DNA of 25,660 bases from Actinobacteria bacterium 13_1_40CM_66_12. Its GTDB lineage: Bacteria > Chloroflexota > Dormibacteria > Dormibacterales > Dormibacteraceae. The position numbers and the translations under genes are program-made. Location of the stretch: positions 1 to 25,660 of the forward strand of contig MNEW01000069.1 of the NCBI GenBank assembly GCA_001917895.1, in the 5' to 3' direction. Numbering within the stretch: the stretch's first letter is position 1; each line of letters starts with the position of its first letter. The notes beneath the pieces are model-generated. The model did no database searches. It was not told the origin of the DNA and saw only the letters and a list, made by a program, of their open reading frames with translations. Below, in pieces: positions 1-7,501 of this stretch.

Positions 1-56
1 TCCGAAAAGACGCGCGCACGCGCGCGGAGTTCCTGGACCTGATCCGCCGCCCCTAG
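1..56 (+). CDS. 3' end of an upstream gene (partial, unidentified)
   Basis: Reading from base 3, the frame gives a 17-residue tail ending in EFLDLIRRP and a TAG stop at 54-56. Third codon positions are mostly G or C, as in the real genes of this window, and the tail looks like the end of an amphipathic helix. The gene begins outside the window, so its function cannot be told. Bases 10-26 are a strict purine-pyrimidine alternation (ACGCGCGCACGCGCGCG). The other forward frame also closes quickly, so the assignment is only moderately likely. Confidence 0.45.
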   Translation, partial: RKDARTRAEFLDLIRRP

Positions 57-92
57 GGCACGCATCCGAACCTAAACCAAGCTCGTCGCACA

Positions 93-139
93 CATAAACG
101 GTCCTTTATGCTTTAGACTTCGATAAAGGAACCTTTATG
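93..139 (+). promoter_or_regulatory. Two tandem palindromes over promoter, RBS and start codon of the ArsR-like gene (probable operator)
   Basis: Palindrome 1 (93-110) is CATAAA-6nt-TTTATG. Palindrome 2 (123-138) is ATAAAGG-AA-CCTTTAT with perfect 7-bp arms. The half-site CATAAAGG/CCTTTATG recurs, with centres about 29 bp apart. A possible -10 box TAGACT lies between them at 114-119. The Shine-Dalgarno AAAGGA (125-130) and the ATG at 137 lie inside palindrome 2. ArsR-family proteins are dimers that usually bind such palindromes and repress their own operon, so autorepression is a reasonable inference. Palindrome 2 could also fold in mRNA and cover the ribosome site. Confidence 0.65.
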
Positions 140-460
140 TTTCTCCAGAGTCCGCGTCACGAGCTTCCGGACCACTTTCGGTCCTTCGCCAACCCCACGC
201 GCCTGCGCATCCTGGAGCGCTTGGGCAAGGTCGGCGAAGAAAACGTCAACGATCTCGCGCTCCACATGCGCATGAGCCAGCCGAGGATCTCGTGGCACCT
301 GCGCATGCTGCGCGTCGGCGGGGTCGTCCGGACGCGCCGCGACGGTCGTCAGGTGTACTGCTCGTTGGACGTCGAGAACATCGCGCGCGAGCGCGCGCGA
401 CTGGATGAGTTGCTGGGCATCACAGAGCAAATGAAAGTTCGCGAGGAGGTCGGGGCATGA
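137..460 (+). CDS. ArsR-like winged-helix transcriptional regulator
   Basis: A 107-residue protein. [10 protein letters not shown] at residues 17-26 is the typical opening of the ArsR winged helix-turn-helix. [12 protein letters not shown] (47-58) is the recognition helix, and [16 protein letters not shown] (62-77) is the beta wing. The classic ELCVCDL metal-binding motif is absent and the only cysteine is residue 75, so this is probably not a metal sensor; the ligand is unknown. The ATG is preceded by AAAGGA with a 6-nt gap. The stop overlaps the ino1 start (ATGA at 457-460), so the two are translationally coupled, which suggests it controls the inositol-lipid operon. M. tuberculosis ino1 also sits beside a winged-helix regulator gene, but of the PadR type (from memory). 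Confidence 0.88.
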   Translation: MFLQSPRHELPDHFRSFANPTRLRILERLGKVGEENVNDLALHMRMSQPRISWHLRMLRVGGVVRTRRDGRQVYCSLDVENIARERARLDELLGITEQMKVREEVGA

Positions 461-1638
461 AGAACGGCCAGAAGAACGGCCACAGGAACGGTCAGCACAA
501 CGGCAAGGTTCGCGTCGCGATAGTCGGCGTGGGCAACTGCGCGTCGTCGTTCGTGCAGGGTGTCCACTACTACCGCGACGCCTCAGAGAAGACATTCGTG
601 CCCGGGCTGATGCACGTAAGCCTCGGCGGCTATCACATCAACGACATCGAGTTCGTCGCCGCGTTCGACGTGGACAAGAAGAAGGTCGGACTCGACCTCT
701 CCGACGCCATCTTTGCCGGCGCCAACAACACGGTGAAGTTCACGGACGTACCGAAGACGGGCGTCAAGGTCCAGCGCGGAATGACTCACGACGGGATCGG
801 CAAATACCTCGCCGACATCGTCGTCAAGGCTCCCGGCGAGACCTCGGACGTGGTCGGCATCCTCAAGAAGACGAAGGCCGACGTGCTGGTCAACTACCTA
901 CCGGTCGGCTCCGAAGAGGCGACGAAGTGGTACGTCGAGCAGGCCTTGCAGGCCGGTGTCGGCTTCGTCAACTGCATCCCGGTGTTCATCGCCCGCGAGA
1001 CCTATTGGCAGAAGCGCTTCAGTGACAAGGGGCTGCCGGTCATCGGCGACGACATCAAGTCGCAGGTCGGCGCGACCATCATCCACCGCGTGCTCACGCG
1101 CCTGTTCCGCGACCGCGGCGTCAAGCTCGAGCGCACCTACCAGCTCAACTTCGGCGGCAACACGGACTTCCTGAACATGCTCGAGCGCGACCGCCTGATG
1201 TCGAAGAAGATCTCGAAGACGCGCTCGGTGACCTCACAGCTCGATTACGACATCGGCGCTGACAACGTCCACATCGGCCCGTCCGATTACGTGCCCTGGC
1301 TGAACGACCGCAAGTGGGCGTACATCCGCCTCGAGGGACGCTCGTTCGGCGACGTGCCTCTCAACGTCGAGCTCAAGCTCGAGGTGCACGACTCGCCAAA
1401 CTCAGCAGGCATCGTCATCGACGCCGTCCGTTGCATCAAGCTCGCCCTCGACCGCGGCATGGGGGGTGCGCTCGAAGCACCAAGTTCGTACTTCATGAAG
1501 TCGCCGCCGGTGCAGTACAGCGACTCCGAGGCGAAAAGCCTGGTGGAGGAGTTCATCGATGCTGGTAAGGCCACGTCGAACGGCCGCCCCCGCCGCATCG
1601 CGCGAACAAAGCCGGCGACCGCAGCTGCTCGGCGCTAG
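457..1638 (+). CDS. ino1: Inositol-3-phosphate synthase
   Basis: A 393-residue cytosolic enzyme converting glucose 6-phosphate to 1D-myo-inositol 3-phosphate with an internal NAD redox cycle. The Rossmann loop [12 protein letters not shown] lies at residues 20-31. [11 protein letters not shown] (about 196-206) and the [10 protein letters not shown] segment (about 232) are hallmark stretches of the actinobacterial/archaeal short form, and the protein follows mycobacterial Ino1 (Rv0046c) closely by eye. The first 16 residues are an unusual Asn/Gly/His/Lys-rich leader, and the C terminus has an extra basic Ala/Arg tail that overlaps the next gene. GAGGAGG at 441-447 is a good ribosome site. Its product feeds the PgsA-type enzyme at the end of the same operon. 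Confidence 0.95.
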   Translation: MKNGQKNGHRNGQHNGKVRVAIVGVGNCASSFVQGVHYYRDASEKTFVPGLMHVSLGGYHINDIEFVAAFDVDKKKVGLDLSDAIFAGANNTVKFTDVPKTGVKVQRGMTHDGIGKYLADIVVKAPGETSDVVGILKKTKADVLVNYLPVGSEEATKWYVEQALQAGVGFVNCIPVFIARETYWQKRFSDKGLPVIGDDIKSQVGATIIHRVLTRLFRDRGVKLERTYQLNFGGNTDFLNMLERDRLMSKKISKTRSVTSQLDYDIGADNVHIGPSDYVPWLNDRKWAYIRLEGRSFGDVPLNVELKLEVHDSPNSAGIVIDAVRCIKLALDRGMGGALEAPSSYFMKSPPVQYSDSEAKSLVEEFIDAGKATSNGRPRRIARTKPATAAARR

Positions 1639-2473
1639 CTACAGAGCCGGTGCGCGGATCCTGCGGGCGGTCCCGCCGGGCGTCCGCCATGCGGCCGCGG
1701 CGCCCGGCGGCGCGGCATGGTACTGGCTAAGCTCCGGTCAGCGACACGCAGCGCTCGAAAACTACGCGGCCGCCCTCGGGCGACGCCCGACGGACCCTGA
1801 GGTGGCGCGGGTGGCCAGGCGGGCCTTTCAGAACTACGGCCGGATGCTGATGGATTTCCTGTTGATCGGCAGTCTCACTCCGGATGAGCTGGTCGAGCGT
1901 GTCACGCTCGAGGGCCGCGAGGACCTCGAAGCTGCTCTGGCCCGCGGTCGTGGCGTCATCATGGCCGTGCCGCACATGGGCTCGTGGGACATGGCGGGCG
2001 CCTACGCCGGTGCGATCGGGTATCCGATCGCGGCCGTCGCCGACAAGTTCCCCGGATCGCTGAACGATGCGGTTGTGGAAACCCGGCAGCGATTCGGGAT
2101 GAACGTGATCATGCTCGGACGCACCGCCATCCGGGCAATTACCGAAGCGCTGCGGGCAAACCATATCGTCGCCCTTCTCTGCGACCTGGAGCAGGGCCCG
2201 GGCGTGGACGTCCGTTTCTTCGGGCGGCACGCGATCGTGCCGGGGGGCCCCGCCGCGCTTGCCCTCAAGACCGGGGCTGCCTTGATGCCGGCTTGCCAGT
2301 ACGCGGTCGCGCCGGGTCGTCATCACATCCAGCTCGATGCTGCCCTGGGCGTCCACGAAGGGGACACCAAAGAACACCTCATGCAGCGCGTCGTCGAGCG
2401 GTTCGAGGATTTCATCAAAGAACGCCCTGACCAGTGGTACGCGTTTCGGCCAATGTTCAGGGCTGGGGAGTGA
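1559..2473 (+). CDS. LpxL/PatA-family lysophospholipid acyltransferase, first of two tandem copies
   Basis: A 304-residue protein of the lipid A lauroyl-acyltransferase-like family, which includes mycobacterial PatA (PIM acyltransferase). The HX4D catalytic motif is HMGSWD at residues 139-144. The later family block [17 protein letters not shown] begins near residue 206 and is followed by [16 protein letters not shown]. The start at 1559 lies 80 nt inside ino1, but GGAGGA at 1545-1550 stands 8 nt before the ATG, and no other usual start codon precedes the conserved region, so I keep it. No clear signal peptide; membrane association is likely peripheral. From its neighbours it should acylate a phosphatidylinositol mannoside or its precursor. 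The exact position acylated cannot be read from sequence. Confidence 0.87.
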   Translation: MLVRPRRTAAPAASREQSRRPQLLGASYRAGARILRAVPPGVRHAAAAPGGAAWYWLSSGQRHAALENYAAALGRRPTDPEVARVARRAFQNYGRMLMDFLLIGSLTPDELVERVTLEGREDLEAALARGRGVIMAVPHMGSWDMAGAYAGAIGYPIAAVADKFPGSLNDAVVETRQRFGMNVIMLGRTAIRAITEALRANHIVALLCDLEQGPGVDVRFFGRHAIVPGGPAALALKTGAALMPACQYAVAPGRHHIQLDAALGVHEGDTKEHLMQRVVERFEDFIKERPDQWYAFRPMFRAGE

Positions 2474-3348
2474 GTGAGTGGCGCTGGCGCGCATTCAAGA
2501 TCGTCCAATCATTGGTGGAGCGGTTGCCCCGGGCGTGGGCCTATGCGCTCGCCGTTGTGGCGGCACGATTCGCCTGGTGGTTCTCACCGCTCGCGCGGCC
2601 CCGCCTCGAGTACAACCTCAAGGTGGCGTGCCCGGAGCTCACGCCACTGGAGCTGCGGAAGCTCTCGTGGCTGAACTTTCGCAATCACGCCAAGGCGTAT
2701 GCCGACCTCATGCTCCTGCCTCGCATGAAGGTCGAGGCGATGCGCCCTCTTCTCCACGTCGGCCAGAAGGAGCTGGACTACCTCGAGCAAGCACGCGCTG
2801 CCGGCAAGGGCGTCATGGTGGTGTCGTGCCACATGGGCTCGTACGAGGTGGTTTCCGCGATCTGGTCGGCGACCCTCGGGCCGGTCAGCCTATTTGCCGA
2901 GGAGCTGGAACCCCGGGCCCTGTTCGAGTGGTACCGCGACACCAGAGCGCGTCTGGGGATCAGCGTCCTGCCTCTGCATCTGGGCGGGTTGCGCAAGGTC
3001 ACCCAGGCGCTGCAGGAACAGGAGATGGTCGTCACCGCGATCGATCGCGACATCACCGGGACTGGTCAGATGATGCCTTTCTTCGGCCGCCCTGCACCGA
3101 TTCCGCTCGGACCCGCGGCGCTTTCGCTGCGCCTGGGCACTCCGCTCTTGCCCGTGTGCGTTTTCCGGCTGCCCGACGACACATACGACGTGGAGGGCGC
3201 GCCGCCGGTGTTCGCGAATTCAACGGGCGATGCGAAGGCGGACGAGGTCCGAGTGACGCAAGAGCTGCTGATGCACATCGAGGGATTCATCCGCCGGCAT
3301 CCGGAGCAGTGGCACGTGCCTCATCGGATCTGGGAGGGCTCTCCCTAA
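2470..3348 (+). CDS. LpxL/PatA-family lysophospholipid acyltransferase, second tandem copy
   Basis: A 292-residue paralogue of the preceding gene. I place the start at GTG 2470, which overlaps the upstream TGA (GTGA) and has GGGGAG just before it; an in-frame ATG 36 nt upstream would give 304 residues. The catalytic motif is HMGSYE (residues 121-126), the HX4E variant. The block AIDRDITGTGQMMPFFGR then GPAALSLRLGTPLLPV matches the corresponding region of the first copy. The N-terminal half has hydrophobic stretches (AWAYALAVVAARFAWWF) that may anchor it to the membrane. Two paralogues side by side suggest two distinct acyl additions to one glycolipid, which is inference. Translationally coupled to its neighbours. 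Confidence 0.87.
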   Translation: MSEWRWRAFKIVQSLVERLPRAWAYALAVVAARFAWWFSPLARPRLEYNLKVACPELTPLELRKLSWLNFRNHAKAYADLMLLPRMKVEAMRPLLHVGQKELDYLEQARAAGKGVMVVSCHMGSYEVVSAIWSATLGPVSLFAEELEPRALFEWYRDTRARLGISVLPLHLGGLRKVTQALQEQEMVVTAIDRDITGTGQMMPFFGRPAPIPLGPAALSLRLGTPLLPVCVFRLPDDTYDVEGAPPVFANSTGDAKADEVRVTQELLMHIEGFIRRHPEQWHVPHRIWEGSP

Positions 3349-3349
3349 A

Positions 3350-4522
3350 GTGAAAGTAGGGCTTGTCTCACCGTACGACTTCGCATCGCCGGGTGGCGTG
3401 ACGGATCACGTTCGCCACCTCGCGCGCCAGCTGCGCCGGCTTGACCATCAGGTGCGCATTTTCGCGCCCTCCAGCCGCGCCGACGTGGACTTCGATTCCG
3501 CCGAGTTCTATCGGATCGGCAGCCCCATCTCTCTGCCGGTGAACGACTCCGTCGCCCGCATCACGCTGAGCTTCCACCTCGCAGACCGAGTGTCCGCGAT
3601 CGTCGAGCGCGAGCGATTCGACGTACTCCATTTCCACGAGCCGCTCATGCCGGCACTACCCATCACGATGCTGCGAATGTCGCAAACCGCAAATGTCGGC
3701 ACGTTCCACGCCTTCGCCAAATCGAACATCGGCTATCTCTACGGCCGCCCAATCCTCGAGCCGTACCTCGCGCACCTTGACCGCGGAATCGCGGTGAGCG
3801 AACCCGCGAAGGCTTTTGTCAACCGTTACTTTCCGGACTTCCCGCTCCGCGTTATTCCCAACGGGATCGACATCAGCGTGTTTCATCCTGGGCACCCACC
3901 GATCCGACACTTGCGCGACGACCGCGTCAACATCCTTTTCGTCGGCAGGCTCGAAAAGCGCAAGGGACTCGGATACCTCTTGCGCGCTTACGAGTTCATG
4001 AAGCCGCGCGTCCCCAACACGCGGCTCATCGTCGTCGGCGACGGGCCGCTCAGGAACAGTGTCGAGTCGTACATCTCCAGGCACCGGCTGCCGGACGTCG
4101 TGATGGCCGGCTACGTCCCGGACTCCGTGCTGCCTCGCTACTACTGCAGCGCCGACATCTTCTGCGCACCGGCGACGGGCGCTGAGAGCTTCGGCATCGT
4201 GCTGCTGGAGGCGATGGCCAGCGGTCTGCCGGTCGTCGCGACGGAGATCGACGGCTACATGTCCGTGCTGGAGCCGGGCCTCGACAGCCTCACGGTGAGG
4301 CCCAAAGGCTGGGCCGAGCTCGGGGCGGCGCTGGTCATCCTCGCGCGCGACGCCCACCTGCGCAAGCGAATGGGCGACTACGGCCTCGAGAAGGCACACC
4401 AGTACGCGTGGGAGGAAGTGGCGTCGCAAGTGCTGGAGGTCTATGGCGAGGCGCGGCAAGCGCGTGCGCAGCGAGCGGCAGTGGGTTCGCGAGAGGTGAT
4501 GAATGTTCACGACGCGGTTTGA
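3350..4522 (+). CDS. pimA: GT4-family glycosyltransferase, probable phosphatidylinositol alpha-mannosyltransferase (PimA-like)
   Basis: A 390-residue GT-B enzyme. The N-terminal acceptor domain opens with MKVGLVSPYDFASPGGVTDH, matching PimA with its GGV loop at 15-17. The donor domain has FVGRLEKRKG (about 197-206), carrying the Arg and Lys that contact the GDP-mannose phosphates. The EX7E motif is E279-E287 within ESFGIVLLEA. Known PimA transfers the first mannose from GDP-mannose to phosphatidylinositol on the inner face of the membrane. Start GTG 3350 is one base after the upstream stop. Lying between acyltransferases and a phosphatidyltransferase supports the PimA role over a generic GT4. 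The symbol rests on resemblance and context. Confidence 0.85.
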   Translation: MKVGLVSPYDFASPGGVTDHVRHLARQLRRLDHQVRIFAPSSRADVDFDSAEFYRIGSPISLPVNDSVARITLSFHLADRVSAIVERERFDVLHFHEPLMPALPITMLRMSQTANVGTFHAFAKSNIGYLYGRPILEPYLAHLDRGIAVSEPAKAFVNRYFPDFPLRVIPNGIDISVFHPGHPPIRHLRDDRVNILFVGRLEKRKGLGYLLRAYEFMKPRVPNTRLIVVGDGPLRNSVESYISRHRLPDVVMAGYVPDSVLPRYYCSADIFCAPATGAESFGIVLLEAMASGLPVVATEIDGYMSVLEPGLDSLTVRPKGWAELGAALVILARDAHLRKRMGDYGLEKAHQYAWEEVASQVLEVYGEARQARAQRAAVGSREVMNVHDAV

Positions 4523-5159
4523 AGCCTGGGTCCGTCGACACGCGGAGGCGCTGATGACCGCGCTCGGCCGGCTGCCGGTGACTCCCAATCAGATCACCGT
4601 CCTCGGCACCCTGTTGACGTTCGTCGCCGCGGTGCTCACCGCCGCGGGTCAGCTGCGTTGGGGCGGGATCGTGCTTGGTTTCGCGGGCACGTTCGACATC
4701 CTCGACGGCGCCCTGGCGCGCTCGACCCGGCGCAGCTATCCCTACGGCGCCTTCCTGGACTCCACCCTCGACCGCTACTCGGAAGGGGCCATGTACCTGG
4801 GGCTGGTCGCATATTTCGCCACCTTTGGCGGGCCGCTCCAGCGTTGGCTCCTGCTTGGGACCGTCGCGGCGCTCGCGGGTTCGTTCCTGGTGAGCTACGT
4901 GCGGGCCAGGGCCCAGAGCCTGGGCTTCACATGCGAGACGGGATTGTTCGCGCGACCTGAGCGGGTCGTTGCGCTCGTGGTCGGTTTGATCTTCGGCGGA
5001 GTCGTGCTGGCGGGCGTCGTCTTCCTGCTCGCCATCCTGACCAACCTGACCGCCCTGCAGCGCATCCGCGAGGTGTGGCTGCAGGGCCGCGCCCAGCGGC
5101 TGGCACGCGAGCGCGAGGCTGCGAAAGCGCCGGCGAGCGGCCAACCCGTCAAGCCGTAG
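4503..5159 (+). CDS. pgsA: CDP-alcohol phosphatidyltransferase, probable phosphatidylinositol-phosphate synthase
   Basis: A 218-residue integral membrane enzyme with about six hydrophobic helices. The full signature D-x2-DG-x2-AR-x8-G-x3-D-x3-D is intact: D65, D68, G69, A72, R73, G82, D86, D90. In actinobacteria the related PgsA1 joins CDP-diacylglycerol and inositol 3-phosphate to give PI phosphate. The link to ino1 and the PimA-like gene argues for that substrate over glycerol phosphate, but the motif alone does not decide it. The ATG at 4503 overlaps the previous gene by 20 nt and is preceded by GAGAGGTG. M. tuberculosis carries pgsA1, an acyltransferase and pimA together in another order. 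Confidence 0.87.
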   Translation: MFTTRFEAWVRRHAEALMTALGRLPVTPNQITVLGTLLTFVAAVLTAAGQLRWGGIVLGFAGTFDILDGALARSTRRSYPYGAFLDSTLDRYSEGAMYLGLVAYFATFGGPLQRWLLLGTVAALAGSFLVSYVRARAQSLGFTCETGLFARPERVVALVVGLIFGGVVLAGVVFLLAILTNLTALQRIREVWLQGRAQRLAREREAAKAPASGQPVKP

Positions 5160-5307
5160 AAAGCGCGGGGACAGTTGTCCCCTCGCCCTCTCCTCGGCCA
5201 CGCTGGGTGGCGCTTGGATGAGGCGTAGGTGACGGCCGGAATAAATCCGGCCTAAGCCTCCACTTTGGGTTCTTTTTGAGAGGTTTCGAGAGTAATCCGA
5301 TTAGCCG
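5160..5307. other. Hairpin-rich intergenic region, possible terminator/REP-like palindromes
   Basis: No gene is seen. Arms AAGCGC (5161-5166) and GCGCTT (5210-5215) could enclose two small hairpins: GGGGACA-GT-TGTCCCC (5167-5182) and CCAC-5nt-GTGG (5198-5210, partly competing with the outer arm). Downstream, GGCCGGA-ATAAA-TCCGGCC (5234-5252) is a perfect 7-bp stem, flanked by GAGGC (5220-5224) and GCCTC (5256-5260). No strong T-tract follows directly, although TTCTTTTT appears near 5270. It may end the lipid operon or be a dispersed palindromic repeat. Confidence 0.5.
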
Positions 5308-5313
5308 TAGAGT
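5308..5313 (+). promoter_or_regulatory. -10 box of delta' gene, leaderless arrangement
   Basis: TAGAGT fits the TAnnnT pattern. The predicted +1 is base 5320, one base before the GTG at 5321. No Shine-Dalgarno sequence is visible, which agrees with a leaderless transcript and helps choose this start. Confidence 0.5.
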
Positions 5314-5320
5314 TTCGCGC

Positions 5321-6271
5321 GTGGGGGATCCGTTCGAAGGAATCGCCGGGCACTCGCGAGCGCTCGATCAGCTCCGATCGCAGCTCGAGTCCGGCCGTCT
5401 GGCGCACGCCTACCTCTTCGTCGGCGAGGCCGGGCTTGGCAAGTCGACTACGGCTCGTGCGCTTGCCGCGGCCCTGTTGCCTGAAGCGCCACTTCACCGC
5501 CACCCCGATTACTGGGAGGACGACCGCATCAAGGCGCTGTCCATCAACGAGCTCAGGCTCCTTCCCGACAAGCCGCCGGAGTTCCACGAGCTCTCGCTGC
5601 AGGCGTTCCTGAACCTGAAGCCCGCGGTGGGCACGAGGAGAGTGGCGCTGGTCGCGAACGTCGGTCGCCTTCGCGATCAAGACCAGGGCGTGCTCCTCAA
5701 GACGTTGGAGGAACCTCATCCGCATCGCGTGATCGTCCTCACCACCCCGAGCCTCAACCCGTTCGTCGTGCTGCCGACCGTGGTCTCGCGCTGCCAGCGG
5801 CTGTTCTTCCACCCGGTCCCGGCGCCAGAGATCGAACGCCTGCTGCTCAAGCTCGATGTCGAACCGGGACGGGCGCGCCTTCTGGCCGAGCTCTCCCGAG
5901 GGCGGCCGGGCTGGACATTGCGCGTCGCCGGCGACGAGACGGTCATCGACCTGCACGAGGAATGGACGCGGCGCCTCGAGGAGGTTTTCGGCGCCCCCGC
6001 CGATGTGCCGCTGCGCGTCGCGGCCGAGCTGGACGGAAGTCAGATGGCATGGCGGCGCAGCGAAGGCGACGTCGAGGACCCTGCCTTGTTTGCGATCGCG
6101 AGCTGGCAGATCGAGCTGCGCCGGCGCATGCTGGCCAGTCGCGGCCGGGAGCAGGGCCGCTGGGCTCGCCTTCTCGAGCTGTCGTACGACACGCTCGGCT
6201 ATCTGGAGCAGAACGTCAGCCCGCGCCTCGCCTTTGAGACGTTTCTCCTCGAATGTCGAAAAGCTTCCTGA
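5321..6271 (+). CDS. holB: DNA polymerase III delta' subunit (clamp-loader AAA+ protein)
   Basis: A 316-residue clamp-loader subunit. The Walker A motif is GEAGLGKST (35-43). KTLEEP and the SRC arginine-finger motif (VVSRCQ, about residue 154) are typical of the delta'/gamma family. The usual four-cysteine zinc module after Walker A is missing, replaced by a short loop with HPDYW. The Walker B acidic pair is not evident (RVALVANVGRLRDQD), so this subunit may bind but not hydrolyse ATP. I prefer GTG 5321 to an upstream TTG at 5276 because the family match begins at DPFEGIAGH and a -10 box lies immediately upstream. It overlaps hisC by 19 nt. Confidence 0.88.
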   Translation: MGDPFEGIAGHSRALDQLRSQLESGRLAHAYLFVGEAGLGKSTTARALAAALLPEAPLHRHPDYWEDDRIKALSINELRLLPDKPPEFHELSLQAFLNLKPAVGTRRVALVANVGRLRDQDQGVLLKTLEEPHPHRVIVLTTPSLNPFVVLPTVVSRCQRLFFHPVPAPEIERLLLKLDVEPGRARLLAELSRGRPGWTLRVAGDETVIDLHEEWTRRLEEVFGAPADVPLRVAAELDGSQMAWRRSEGDVEDPALFAIASWQIELRRRMLASRGREQGRWARLLELSYDTLGYLEQNVSPRLAFETFLLECRKAS

Positions 6272-7308
6272 AAAAAGCCCTCGAGGGCTACCACCCGTAC
6301 GTGCCCGGCGAGCAGCCGCCCGACGGCGAGGACTGGGTCAAGCTCAACACGAACGAGTCTCCGCTGGCGCCGTCACCAAGGGTCATCGAGGCGATCAAGG
6401 CCGCGGCAGGCGAATCGCTGCGCCTGTATCCGAGTCCGACAGGGGCGCCGGCTCGGTTGGCGATCGCCGCACATTTCGGCCTTGACGCGAACCAGGTCGC
6501 GCTCGGAAACGGCGCCGACGAGCTGATCGAGATGTGCTTTCGCGCGTTCGTGGGAGCCGGCGATCGCGTCGCCTACTCGACGCCGACGTATCCGCTGCTC
6601 GAGCCGCTGTGCCGGGTGCACGAGGCCATTCCCTCAACCCATCCGGCCGCCGAAGGCTGGACCTGGACGGAAGCCCTCTTCGAGGATCCGGCCCCGCTCA
6701 AGTTCCTGGTCAACCCGAACTCGCCCACCGGCACCCATCACGGGCGGCTGTCGGTGGAGCGCGTGGTCGCGCGATCGCGCGGCGTCGTCGTGCTCGACGA
6801 GGCTTATGTCGACTTCGCGACGGAGTCGCAGGTCGACTTGATCGGCAAGTTCCCGAACCTGATCATCCTGCGCACAATGTCGAAGTCGTATGCACTCGCG
6901 GGCATGCGCATCGGCTTCGCGCTCGGCAGCCCGGCGGCGATCGTGGCCCTCGACGCCGTCAAGGATTCGTACAACATCAACCGCCTGGCCATCGTCGCCG
7001 CGGTGGCCGCGATCGAGGACGAGGAGCACCACCGCAAGATCGTCGACTACGTGGTCCGCGAGCGAGCCTGGCTCGAGGAGCAGCTCCGTGAAGAAGGCTT
7101 TGAGCATTCGCCGTCGGCGGCCAACTTCGTCTTCGTCAAACCGCCTTTGGGCTCGTCTGCGGCCGCAATCGCCGATGCCCTGCGCGAGCGCCGGGTCCTC
7201 GTCCGCCATTACGATCGTGAGCCGATCGCGGGTTGGTTCCGCATCACCATCGGCACTCGCGAGCAGGACCAGCGCCTGCTCGCAGCCCTGAAGGAGATAT
7301 TGAGTTGA
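6253..7308 (+). CDS. hisC: Histidinol-phosphate aminotransferase
   Basis: A 351-residue fold-type I PLP enzyme for the transamination of imidazole-acetol phosphate in histidine synthesis. NTNESPLAPSP and YPSPTG near the N terminus, GNGADELI, NPNSPTG, VVLDEAYVDF and SKSYALAGMRIGF are all class II aminotransferase/HisC motifs. Lys211 in SKSYAL is the PLP lysine. Length agrees with the family. No other his genes are nearby, so specificity for another aromatic 2-oxo acid remains possible. The last codons and the stop lie within the inverted-repeat element starting at 7301. The start overlaps the delta' gene, suggesting co-transcription. Confidence 0.9.
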   Translation: MSKSFLKKALEGYHPYVPGEQPPDGEDWVKLNTNESPLAPSPRVIEAIKAAAGESLRLYPSPTGAPARLAIAAHFGLDANQVALGNGADELIEMCFRAFVGAGDRVAYSTPTYPLLEPLCRVHEAIPSTHPAAEGWTWTEALFEDPAPLKFLVNPNSPTGTHHGRLSVERVVARSRGVVVLDEAYVDFATESQVDLIGKFPNLIILRTMSKSYALAGMRIGFALGSPAAIVALDAVKDSYNINRLAIVAAVAAIEDEEHHRKIVDYVVRERAWLEEQLREEGFEHSPSAANFVFVKPPLGSSAAAIADALRERRVLVRHYDREPIAGWFRITIGTREQDQRLLAALKEILS

Positions 7309-7500
7309 GACCGGAGATGCCAGCCGGATCTTTGGGCCCCATGCGGCCCGATCCGTGCGTTGGGGGGCCCGGCCCTTCGCATCCTCCCGCGCTTCGCGCG
7401 GGGACCCCAGAGGAATGCGCTCCTCCTAGGTCCACCCCCGCCTTCGGCTTGGACCACCTGGATGCCCAAATGTCTCGGCTGGCACTCCGGCCCCAACTCA
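7301..7500. repeat. About 200-bp element with long imperfect terminal inverted repeats (MITE-like or structured RNA)
   Basis: The left end (7301-7326) and right end (7476-7500) are inverted copies: 23 positions pair, with two mismatches and one bulged A at 7317. Pairing continues inward through 7327-7330/7472-7474 and TTTGGGC (7331-7337)/GCCCAAA (7464-7470), giving an arm of over 30 bp. Inside are further hairpins: CCCGCGC-TTC-GCGCGGG (7386-7402) and GGTCCA (7429-7434)/TGGACC (7450-7455) around GCC-TTC-GGC. No convincing coding frame is seen. TTGAG occurs at 7300-7304 and 7502-7506, but a target-site duplication is not clear. It contains the hisC stop and abuts the next gene's TTG start. It could be a non-autonomous mobile element, a structured transcript or a strong terminator. 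Confidence 0.7.
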
Positions 7501-7501
7501 T

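Noticed and set aside
2478..3353. Long plus-strand frame overlapping the second acyltransferase
   Set aside because: It lacks any recognisable motif and is Arg/Gly-rich; the acyltransferase frame has the HX4E motif and family length.
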